This document shows positions 11,228 to 20,956 of a stretch of 38,461 nucleotides of DNA, piece by piece. The position numbers were made by a program, and so were the translations under genes. The stretch comes from Tubiluchus corallicola. Lineage: Eukaryota > Priapulida > Priapulimorpha > Priapulimorphida > Tubiluchidae. The DNA is taken from positions 1 to 38,461 of the forward strand of contig JAQGDQ010001487.1 of NCBI GenBank assembly GCA_030141605.1. The letters run 5' to 3'. Position 1 is the stretch's first letter. Every line of letters starts with the position of its first letter. The notes under the pieces are model-generated. The model was not told where the DNA came from, did not search any database, and was given only the letters and a program-made list of their open reading frames with translations.

Positions 11228-11735
11228 TGAAATAAATTGAATTGAATTGAACTTCAAGATCGTGTGTTCGTTTAGACTATTGCAGTTGGTTTTATTTACT
11301 AGGGCTGTTGTATACAACTTCTCTGGCCACTGCCTTTTGGCAGCAGAACAAAACATCGCTATGTTATCCATTGGTTACTATGATCAGTGACTTGTTGCCT
11401 GGGAACGAACACAAAAGATTGATTTGTCATTGATGGCCAGAAGATAAAGACAGACGACAAAGGTTCTTACCTTTGCCAACGAGACGAGACAAATGTTTAT
11501 TTGCCTCATTCTGTATACATAACTTAACCATATACAATTCACTATGATTATGTTGAGAAGGTGTGGCGAATGACTTCATTATAAATTACCTTTTCTAGAC
11601 AAGGTAGCTAGTGTATTTATCTGCTGCAGAACCCTCTAAGGTAAACTATAATAATGATGAACAAGGCACATACACTTATTACACTTATGTACTAAGTACA
11701 AGGTGTGGCGAATGACTTCATGATAATATTAATTA
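11228..11735 (+). pseudogene. Orphan lectin promoter fused to spacer: deleted fifth copy
   Basis: Bases about 11250-11480 match the lectin 5' flank up to the ttcttacctttg segment, about 120 bp before the expected start codon. At about 11481-11494 the sequence jumps to the downstream spacer block (11495-11712 matches about 10535-10740). Both exons and the intron of this unit are missing, and no lectin coding sequence remains. A second, complete 5' flank for copy 4 follows at 11957. This reads as a deletion within a former gene unit. Confidence 0.75.
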
Positions 11736-11956
11736 AATCATAGTTTTTTCATTTTTTTGTGCATAGTTGTAAATATGTTTGATTTTATTCGTCGTTACTT
11801 TCCATTACTGCACAGTAATTTAGTTTGCACTGACGCATTTGCCTTTAGCAGTGTAAGTTTTTATTAACTAACACTGATTGATTATCTCTGTAAAGTTTTT
11901 ATCAGTGATTATCAATGTATTTTAATGGCAAATAAAGATTATTATATATATATATA

Positions 11957-12325
11957 ATTGAATTGAACTGCAAATGATTTCAAGATCGTGTGTTTGTTTA
12001 GACAATTTATATGTATAAATTGCAGTTGGTTTTATTCAATACAGCTTTTGTTTACAACTTCTTTGGCCACTGCCTTTTGGCAACAGAACAAAACATCGAT
12101 ATGTTATCCATTGGTTACTATGATCAGTGACTTGTTGCCTGGAAACGAACACAAAAGATTGATTTGTCATGGATGGCCAGAACACAAAGACAGACGACAA
12201 AGGTTCTTACCTTTTGTCACAGACATTTTGAGCATTCACCCAGTTTCGCTACTCATGCTGCTTGAGCAATTCAATTCTACTCTCAACAAGACAGTCGACA
12301 TACCAATCCAAGAATATTTGCAACC
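11957..12325 (+). promoter_or_regulatory. 5' flank and 5' UTR of lectin copy 4
   Basis: Closest to the flank of copy 1, including the shared TA-rich and AATAAA-containing sequence upstream (11791-11956 matches 1-148). A TATA-like stretch lies at about 12003-12020. An open frame crosses this UTR and overlaps the real start codon; in the other copies it is broken, so I treat it as chance. Confidence 0.4.
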
Positions 12326-13634
12326 ATGATCAGGTACTTGGTATGTTTAATAGCCGCAATAGGTTCAGCGACTTGTTTTCGATATCAGAAGCAAGAAGCG
12401 AACAAGGTTATTAGAGAATGCATGTTTGAAACGGCTAATCTCGTCAGCGAAGTGAAATGTGCTCACTTGTGTTCAATGAGAGGTTCAACTTGTGTTGGTT
12501 TCAATGTTGGACCAGCAGCTGAGGGCGTTACCTGTGAGCTCAGTGCTTGTGGTGTGGATGACAAAACTCCAACAACGGTCAACAATTTTGACTACTACGA
12601 GAAAGGTAAATAAACAATTAATTAACCTTTTATGACGTAATTTTGCCTCGTTAAATAGTTCTTATACCCTCTTGGAAAGACGGAATATCACACAAATTTT
12701 CACTAGAAAATCACTCACAAAGAAATATATCACTCCATTAACACTTGCCTATCAAGTAGATTTAAAATGATCCAAAATGATTTCTTTTTGCAGTTGACAG
12801 CGGAATGGTGGTGACAATAAAACTTGCAATTGCAATAAAATCCACAATGATATTACAATGGCCGTGAAAATGATAATGATAATGATAATGATAATGACAA
12901 TAACCATGACAATGACAATAAAGGTAGTGACTATAGCAAGGGTAACAAAAGTTACACTGAACATGACACAGACGTGATGATGACACAGATGATGATGACA
13001 ATGGTATAAAAATGGCGATGCGACGACGACGACGACGACGATGACGATAATGATGATACGACGACAACGATGACGATGATGATGATGACAACGACGACGA
13101 CGATGCTGATGATGACGATGACGACGATGATGACGATGACGATGATGAAAACACGGCATAGTTAATGATGTTTGTCAACTGTGATATTAGTACACTGTTC
13201 GATCATTGTCATTTTCTCTTCTCTCTGCAGTTAACAGTGGAAGATGTCCAGAGGAGTTTGAAGAGTTTAGAGGAGCCTGCTACTTCTTTAGTTCTGATGT
13301 TTCCGCATGGAGCGCTGCACGTCAGACATGCTATGATAAAGATTCTGACCTGGTCAGTATAGAATCGCAGGCAGAATTTGCTTTCATCAGCGAAAGAGCC
13401 GTACAATTTAACCACCAGTTTTGGACGAGTGGAAGCGATGCTGCTCAAGAGGGGACATGGATCTGGGAGGCTACTGGACGACCCATTGACGAGTTTAATC
13501 AACTTGCCTGGCTTCAAGCTCAGCCGGACAATGCAGGCGGATCAGAGGATTTTCTGGAAATTCGTCCCAATCCTGGTTACAATGATGGGCCTATTAATGC
13601 AGCTATTCACTTCATTTGTGAAAAAACTGTCTAG
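12326..13634 (+). CDS. Secreted PAN/apple-like plus C-type lectin protein, copy 4 (diverged)
   Basis: Exon 1 is 12326-12605, the intron 12606-13230 (phase 1, GT-AG), and exon 2 is 13231-13634, giving 227 residues. Exon 1 differs from copy 1 only at F5L and L34F, but the lectin domain is clearly diverged after about residue 115. It keeps C99, C110, C127 and C223 and, like the others, lacks the inner disulfide (EDF at 199-201 instead of EDC). Unlike copies 1-3 it has a canonical QPD motif (191-193), Glu199 and ND (211-212), the ligands of the calcium/galactose-type site in C-type lectins. It is therefore the copy most likely to bind sugar with calcium. Its 3' UTR is unrelated to the others and has AATAAA at 13681-13686. 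Confidence 0.87.
12867..13148. repeat. GAT/GAC compound microsatellite in intron, copy 4
   Basis: The same intronic tract in the diverged copy, with a somewhat shorter and differently interrupted core at 13015-13148. Confidence 0.9.
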
Positions 13635-13680
13635 TTACAATGTCATTTAAGTTGTGACTTATATAGTTTGCCTTTTTTTC

Positions 13681-13686
13681 AATAAA
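13681..13686 (+). terminator. Polyadenylation signal of lectin copy 4
   Basis: AATAAA lies 47 bases after the stop codon and is followed by a T-rich stretch. Confidence 0.6.
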
Positions 13687-13761
13687 TTTCAAACTTGTCA
13701 TTGTAATTTAACTGCTTTAACGTTCAAGATGCTCAAGTTGAGTGAACTCGAGGTACAATCT

Positions 13762-13768
<7 letters not shown>

Positions 13769-13842
<74 letters not shown>
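13769..13842. repeat. (GA)n microsatellite
   Basis: An almost pure GA run directly before dispersed repeat copy A1. Open frames through it are artefacts. Confidence 0.97.
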
Positions 13843-13846
<4 letters not shown>

Positions 13847-13851
13847 GGAGA

Positions 13852-14310
13852 TTGAAAGTGAGTGTACTGGAAATCTTGCATTGGCGTGCTTGGCGGCCTT
13901 CGCTTGTTGTCGGCTTTGGCCACCTTGAGGTGATTTTTAGGCCTGATCACGTGATCAATTTGATCTGGGTCAGAGGGGCCTACTGTGAAGTGAAGACGTG
14001 TCATGATAAGTTGATAAGATATTGTCGTTATCTGTTTACAATTGCTCATGATTTGGGGCTAATAACGTATGTATATCCTCTAATTACTTTAATAAACTTA
14101 AATTTAGTTTAAAATGACGGCTAGGTATTAATTAATATGATAGTGCAGTGTACAACTCTTAATTATGTAAAATTGACTTTTGGCTATTATTATTTTTTGT
14201 TATTTTTGGCACTAATTTCGTATGTTTAGATGTAATAACATGTTTTGGCAAATAAAGAGCAAAGAAAGAGCAAAATTTAATCGAGCTTCGAATTTGGTTT
14301 TTGAAAGCCC

Positions 14311-14311
<1 letters not shown>
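13852..14311 (+). repeat. Dispersed repeat, copy A1
   Basis: Similar in order to 17056-17750: GTGTACTGGAAAT, then a TGTTGTC...GGCCTGATCACGTGAT block, GCTCATGATTTGGGG, ACATGTTTTGG, and ATCGAG...CTTCGAAT...AAAGCCCAAAC. No protein frame is retained. The family is unknown; it may be an old transposon or a duplicated segment. Confidence 0.7.

Positions 14312-14405
<94 letters not shown>
14312..14405. repeat. (GA)n microsatellite
   Basis: A GA run with a few C and A interruptions, following dispersed repeat A1 at the same point where a remnant GAGAGAGAG follows A2. Confidence 0.97.
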
Positions 14406-14551
14406 TAGACCTTGGTAATTTAAAAAGTAAAGTTTACTGTTAATTTGCGATTATTGTTACTTTAGTAACACCATCAAGATTTTCAGCCGTCCAAGATTAA
14501 AACAGAAATTCAAGTGCTCACACGTGCACATCACAACTACTAACTTGCTAG

Positions 14552-14747
14552 TCAGGAAAAAAGAAGGTATTTGCTGATACAGTAGTTGAAGTTGTAATCA
14601 GCAAACAGGCGGTTCTGGAAAAGACCTTTGCAGAACAGATCCGAGGAAAAAATGTGATTTACAATCGCCTTATAAGGGATGTTGGTTGCGTCACACAAAC
14701 CATCTTTGGTGTAACCACATTCAAATTCATAGATACGAGTCAACTGA
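14552..14747 (-). CDS. Possible terminal exon, unknown secreted-type protein
   Basis: On the minus strand a splice-acceptor-like sequence (pyrimidine-rich, ending ttcttcag) at about 14748-14762 precedes an open frame of about 64 codons that ends at 14552. The translation is Cys-containing and not low-complexity: it includes EFECGYTKDGLC near its start and FCKGLFQNRLFADYNFNYC later. I do not recognise the family, and no upstream exon was found on the right. A short overlapping frame exists just upstream in another phase. This could be chance. Confidence 0.25.
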
Positions 14748-14945
14748 AGAAATATAATTTGTTAAAATTCTTGGAATAACTCTTGTCTGAGATAACACGC
14801 TGTACGCTAGTGTCTGCTGCCAGGTAGAAAAGTACTGTCTCTAACACAGTAACAATTGCCACTTAAACTTTACGGCGCCTTCAGACTAACGAGTTTTCTG
14901 TCACGTATTTTGTGCCTAAGAGCAAACTAGCAAGTGTAAACGGCA

Positions 14946-15010
14946 AGTAACTCTACAGGAGTTACTGCGAGTTGAGTAACTCTCTAGTGTGAACGCTTTG
15001 CCGAGTTACT
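14946..15010. repeat. Alternating inverted 8-mers AGTAACTC/GAGTTACT
   Basis: Four 8-mers in alternating orientation, at 14946-14953, 14959-14966, 14975-14982 and 15003-15010, can form nested hairpins. This may be a transposon end or a cluster of protein-binding sites. Confidence 0.6.
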
Positions 15011-17055
15011 CGCGACACTTCTCGGGCACCTGGGTTTCGTGCCACACCAAATTGCTTAGCAACAAAACACCCTACCCTTTCCTCTTGGAGTACTTCTACA
15101 TTCTGTGAGTCATTCTATGTGTTTCAAGTTTCCTTTAAAGGAAAGATCAACCCTTCTAGGAGCTTAGGTTTATTTCACCGTTCACGAAAAACATTAAAAA
15201 GATTTAGTGATAAAACCGCAATAAGCGCCTCGCGTGATTAGTAAAATCACTTTAAAGTCGCGATCACTTCATGCTTGGGCACTCGCATTTTCACTGCTCA
15301 TTCTTCTTCCAATGACGTCATCCGTCTTGAAGAAAAGTATCACTGTCAATCTTCATTAATAGTATAATAAGTTTTTACAAAAGAAATAGGCAGCTAATTT
15401 TGTAATTTTTTGTGTGAACGTTAGCTAATGTGGTGAATAAATTTATAAATCGATGATTTTCGATATTTTGGTAGAAAGTTGCCTGCCTCCCTGATTGCAT
15501 GAATAAATTTACAGATGGTGCAATAAGAAACTCACTCAGCTGAAAAGCCCGGATTTAATGAACTGTAAACAGCGTAGGTTGTCAGAATTAAAAATAGCGT
15601 TTACGTCAGGACACTCTAAGTTGCTTAAGATAATTAGCTAACATTAAGTTGAGACGGATGTACCGTTTGTAATGAGCGATATGCACAAATTGCTAGTAAT
15701 TAACAAAAACTCTGCGAGGTCATTGTTTATTGAAGAAAGAACACGGATACGTTTAACAGGCGTATAATGACTGCGTCCTCAGACTTGTCCCATAAATTTT
15801 GATGCTTCATACGACGCAGAAATTGTGGAAGGTTACTGCAAGGTTACTTCAATGAAATATAAGCCCCGAGTTTGAATAACCCAGCGCTAGTTCCAGCCAG
15901 TACATCTCGAACGTACTGGAACAAGACACGTGCTGTGTGTACGGGAAATCACACGAAGAGGGCTATTCGACAGACGAGACGACTCTGGAAGTTCAGCGTA
16001 GACATCTTTCTGCGTTCCTAGGATACTCTAGGCACTGGGCAACGAAAATCTTGTATCAGCTATCGAAATTGACCAAATTGTACAGGGTACATTGGGTCAA
16101 ATCCGCAGAGTTAAGTAATCTTAACATATTGGTAAAACTGAGAATTAACTGTGCATATCGTCGGTAGTTCGCATAAGTTCACATTGTACTATAGTGAGGA
16201 TAAGTGTAAAGTATACACCTTAGGTGATAGGAATTGAAGAATTGTTCAGAGAGATACTTTTGGGAAGCTAACAAAATAGTTGTACGCGTCAAAAGCGCTT
16301 AAGGACTAAATCTTGTAAAGCTATCTAGAAGCAGTAATTATTGTAAACCAATAAAGCAATTCTCTTTGATATTTAACGATTGAGTTAATGTATGTTATCA
16401 GTAGTGTTTAACTCAAGCAACACTATTTCCGATATACGAATCTGATTAGTTCGCTTTGAATTAACTATCGCTCATATTGCGGGAGCGTGGCTAGGAAACT
16501 TGAGAGATATAGACCTTTCTCACAACGCGAAGGTCAAGGTGAAGTTTAGATAAGACGATCATTGCTTACTAGACTGATATCCAAAGCTCTCGGAGTCAGG
16601 TGAAGGATTCACCTTATAGCAATAAGAAGTTAAGCGGACATATTAAATTCAATCTATACGATATATAGATTTAAGTCACCTCATACTATACGATCAAGAT
16701 TAACAGAAACAATAGGCATTTGAATTTAGAAGGGTGATACTAAGCTGTAGATGTTTGAATTAGTTAAGCAGCGCGAGCTTACGGAAAGTCACGATGCGCT
16801 TACGGAAAGTCACGAAGTCTCCCTGTTATGTCATAATTTTCAAGTCAATGGTGGCAACTACCACGCCAGAAAATTTCTATTCAGAGGTAGTTTATTTTAA
16901 ATTTATGCTTTATAGACTGTTCTTTGCAAATTTCTTTGTTATATTTTTCTAAGCTTAAGTCATTGTAGTAAAATAAACCCAACATGCTGACGACTTGTTC
17001 TTTTGGTTAACAACCTTTTAACACACAAACAGGCCTAGAATTTTGTTCGTAACAC

Positions 17056-17172
17056 CAGAAAATGTCTGTACTGGAAATTCTGCATTAGCAGCTTTCTCTT
17101 GTTGTCTGATTTGCCCACCTTGTGGCGGTTTTAAGGCCTGATCACGTGATGATCATGTGACGATCACATGAT

Positions 17173-17210
<38 letters not shown>

Positions 17211-17750
17211 CACACACACACACACTAGCCTATACCCTAGGACCCCAAACTTTGAGGAAAATGTGTATACTTTTATATTCATGTAGAGGGTGCATTTTAT
17301 AACACGCCACAGTCAGTTACTTATCACTTCTTCTATATAAGTGCCACAAAACGAACAGGTGGAAGGTACTACACTATGATCACATCTGATCTTGTTGAGT
17401 GGACTAAATTTTCTCAACATAAGACAATTTATAAGACGTTAAAACATTGTCGTGTTGTGTGTTTAGAAAGCTCATGATTTGGGGAAAATAATGTATGCAT
17501 ATTCATTTATTACTTTTAAAATTAGTTATTTAGTTAAATTACAAATTAGTTAAAATTACTACAAAGCTTTTATGTAAAAACTGCTAAATTATGTATAATT
17601 ATTGTTCATTTGGTTATTGGTATTTTTGGCATAAAGTTTTTATTGTTTAGATGGAATGACATGTTTTAGGGAAGAAAAGACAAGAAAGAGGAAAATTTAT
17701 TAATCGAGGCTTCGAATGTCTATTTGGTTTTTAAAAGCCCAAACAATGTC
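17056..17750 (+). repeat. Dispersed repeat, copy A2
   Basis: The diverged relative of 13852-14311. It has gained GATCAC/CATGTG repeats and a CA microsatellite, with extra sequence near 17226-17380. Confidence 0.7.
17174..17225. repeat. (CA)n microsatellite
   Basis: A CA run with one G interruption inside dispersed repeat A2, preceded by several GATCAYRTGATG-type near-palindromes. Confidence 0.95.
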
Positions 17751-17826
17751 ACATAGCGAGAGAGAGTGCTTAAGGCTAATGTTACTGTTTAAATGGGAAG
17801 CCAGTGTTAGACGAATGAAAGCTGCA

Positions 17827-17834
17827 TATAAAAG
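17827..17834 (+). promoter_or_regulatory. TATA-box-like TATAAAAG upstream of the 83-bp array
   Basis: A close match to the metazoan TATA box, about 110 bp before the first 83-bp unit, with a non-repetitive leader of about 80 bp between. It could drive transcription into the array; no initiator can be confirmed. Confidence 0.3.
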
Positions 17835-17937
17835 AAGCCAAATAATCCGACTTTGATTGAAGAAGGAAAGAGCAAGGCGTCAGAGATCAACAGAAGCAGA
17901 GGCTAAAGTCGAGAGAGATCATCATTTGAATGCAGAT

Positions 17938-20752
17938 GCACGAAGATGAAGACAGCAGAGCTTTCAAACAGCAAACCTGATGACGCAAACTGACTTTCTG
18001 GTGATGCTTGTTATAGGTGAAGTGAAGATGAAAACAGACAGAGCTTTCAAACAACAAACCTGATGAAGCAAACTGACTTTCTGGTGATGCTTGTTATAGG
18101 CGAAGCGAAGATGAAAACAAACAGAGCTTTCAAACAGCAAACCTGATGAAGCAAACTGACTTTCTGGTGATGCTTGTTATAGGCGAAGCGAAGATGAAAA
18201 CAGACAGAGCTTTCAAACAGCAAACCTGATGAAGCAAATTGACTTTCTGGAGATGCTTGTTATAGGCGAAGCGAAGATGAAAACAGACAGAGCTTTCAAA
18301 CAGCAAACCTGATGAAGCAAATTGACCTTTTCGTGGTGCTTGTTATAGGTGAAGCGAAGATGAAAACAGACAGAGCTTTCAAACAGCAAACCTGATGACG
18401 CAAATTGACTTTCTGGAGATGCTTGTTATAGGTGAAGCGAAGATGAAAACAGACAGAGCTTTCAAACAGCAAACCTGATGAAGCAAATTGACTTTCTGGT
18501 GATGCTTGTTATAGGTGAAGCGAAGATAAAGACAGACAGAGCTTTCAAACAGCAAACCTGATGAAGCAAATTGACTTTATGGCGATGCTTGTTATAGGTG
18601 AAGCGAAAATGAAAACAGACAGAGCTTTCAAACAGCAAACCTGATGAAACAAATTGACTTTCTGGAGATGCTTGTTATAGATGAAGCGAAGATGAAAACA
18701 GACAGAGCTTTCAAACAGCAAACCTGATGAAGCAAATAGACTTTCTGGAGATGCTTGTTATAGGTGAAGTGAAGATGAAGACAGACAGAGCTTTCAAACA
18801 GCAAACCTGATGAAGCAAATTGACTTTCTGGAGATGCTTGTTATAGGTGAAGCAAAAATGAAAACAGACAGAGCTTTCAAACAGCAAACTTGATGAAGCA
18901 AATTGACTTTCTGGAGATGCTTGTTATAGGTGAAGCGAAGATGAAGACAGACAGAGCTTTCAAACAGCAAACCTGATGAAGCAAATTGACCTTTTGGTGA
19001 TGCTTGTTATAGGTGAAGCGAAGATGAAAACAGACAGAGCTTTCAAACAGCAAACCTGATGAAGCAAATTGACTTTCTGGAGATGCTTGTTATAGGTGAA
19101 GCGAAGATGAAAACAGACAGAGCTTTCAAACAGCAAACCTGATGAAGCAAATTGACTTTCTGGAGATGCTTGTTATAGGTGAAGCGAAGATGAAAACAGA
19201 CAGAGCTTTCAAACAGCAAACCTGATGAAGCAAATTGACTTTCTGGTGATGCTTGTTATAGGTGAAGCGAAGATGAAAACAGACAGAGCTTTCAAACAGC
19301 AAACCTGATGAAGCAAATTGACTTTCTGGAGATGCTTGTTATAGGTGAAGCGAAGATGAAAACAGACAGAGCTTTCAAACAGCAAACCTGATGAAGCAAA
19401 TTGACTTTCTGGTGATGCTTGTTATAGGTGAAGCGAAGATGAAAACAGACAGAGCTTTCAAACAGCAAACCTGATGAAGCAAATTGACTTTCTGGAGATG
19501 CTTGTTATAGGCGAAGCGAAGATGAAGACAGACAGAGCTTTCAAACAGCAAACCTGATGAAGCAAATTGACTTTCTGGCGATGCTTGTTATAGGTGAAGC
19601 GAAGATGAAGACAGACAGAGCTTTCAAACAGCAAACCTGATGAAGCAAACTGACTTTCTGGAGATGCTTGTTATAGGTGAAGCGAAGATGAAAACAGACA
19701 GAGCTTTCAAACAGCAAACCTGATGAAGCAAACTGACTTTCTGGAGATGCTTGTTATAGGTGAAGCGAAGATGAAAACAGACAGAGCTTTCAAACAGCAA
19801 ACCTGATGAAGCAAATTGACTTTCTGGAGATGCTTGTTATAGGTGAAGCGAAGATGAAAACAGACAGAGCTTTCAAACAGCAAACCTGATGAAGCAAACT
19901 GACTTTCTGGTGATGCTTGTTATAGGTGAAGCGAAGATGAAAACAGACAGAGCTTTCAAACAGCAAACCTGATGAAGCAAATTGACTTTCTGGTGATGCT
20001 TGTTATAGGTGAAGCGAAAATGAAAACAGACAGAGCTTTCAAACAGCAAACCTGATGAAGCAAACTGACTTTCTGGAGATGCTTGTTATAGGTGAAGCGA
20101 AGATGAAAACAGACAGAGCTTTCAAACAGCAAACCTGATGAAGCAAACTGACTTTCTGGCGATGCTTGTTATAGGTGAAGTGAAGATGAAGACAGACAGA
20201 GCTTTCAAACAGCAAACCTGATGAAGCAAACTGACTTTCTGGAGATGCTTGTTATAGGTGAAGCGAAGATGAAAACAGACAGAGCTTTCAAACAGCAAAC
20301 CTGATGAAGCAAACTGACTTTCTGGCGATGCTTGTTATAGGTGAAGCGAAGATGAAGACAGACAGAGCTTTCAAACAGCAAACCTGATGAAGCAAATTGA
20401 CTTTCTGGAGATGCTTGTTATAGGTGAAGCGAAGATGAAAACAGACAGAGCTTTCAAACAGCAAACCTGATGAAGCAAACTGACTTTCTGGCGATGCTTG
20501 TTATAGGTGAAGTGAAGATGAAGACAGACAGAGCTTTCAAACAGCAAACCTGATGAAGCAAACTGACTTTCTGGAGATGCTTGTTATAGGTGAAGCGAAG
20601 ATGAAAACAAACAGAGCTTTCAAACAGCAAACCTGATGAAGCAAACTGACTTTCTGGCGATGCTTGTTATAGGTGAAGCGAAGATGAAGACAGACAGAGC
20701 TTTCAAACAGCAAACCTGATGAAGCAAATTGACTTTCTGGCGATGCTTGTTA
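17938..20752. repeat. 83-bp minisatellite, about 34 units
   Basis: Tandem units recur every 83 bp, with the core GAGCTTTCAAACAGCAAACC first at about 17957 and last at about 20697. Units differ by substitutions (for example GGAGATGC, GGTGATGC, GGCGATGC; AAATTGAC or AAACTGAC). The period is not a multiple of 3 and stop codons occur in every frame, so it is not protein-coding. Confidence 0.97.
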
Positions 20753-20956
20753 CATGTTCTAGAATTAAACTCAAATGACATCAACAACACGTAAACACAA
20801 ACAGACAAACAACTGCAAATCATGCAATCTACAATGGCACACATGCAAAATTACCACCAAAGGAAAAGGGTCAACAGGTGAGTCATCGGGAAAGATTCAG
20901 ATTTCGGTCCCTACTCACTATTTTCAAACTCTCACGGCGGGAACCCAGTCACAATG
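20753..20956. other. Unique spacer between the 83-bp and 56-bp arrays
   Basis: About 200 bp of non-repetitive sequence. It contains a good splice-donor consensus (CAGGTGAGT near 20875), but no supporting exon is evident. Confidence 0.5.

Larger units (their letters stand above)
14406..17050. other. Mostly unique intergenic sequence
   Basis: Apart from the possible exon at 14552-14747 and the 8-mer cluster at 14946-15010, I see no gene. A 77-codon plus-strand frame at 15937-16167 has no recognisable motif. AATAAA occurs near 16350 and 16972. A short direct duplication of CTTACGGAAAGTCACGA lies near 16780-16817. Confidence 0.6.

Noticed and set aside
11988-12329. 113-codon frame ending at the start codon of lectin copy 4
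   Set aside because: It lies in the conserved 5' flank and is broken in the other three copies; an open UTR by chance.
15937-16167. 77-codon plus-strand frame
   Set aside because: No recognisable motif, no conserved copy in the window and no clear splice or promoter signals.
16866-17060. Solo LTR ending GTTCGTAACA, with CCAGAAAAT at both sides as a target duplication
   Set aside because: Only about 175 bp, with no matching TG start or second LTR; the short flank repeat may be chance.
17938-20752. 83-bp units as a tandem C/D-box snoRNA cluster (CTGATGA and CTGA motifs)
   Set aside because: The motifs overlap or lie a few bases apart, the second box is not conserved between units, and no terminal stem is seen.
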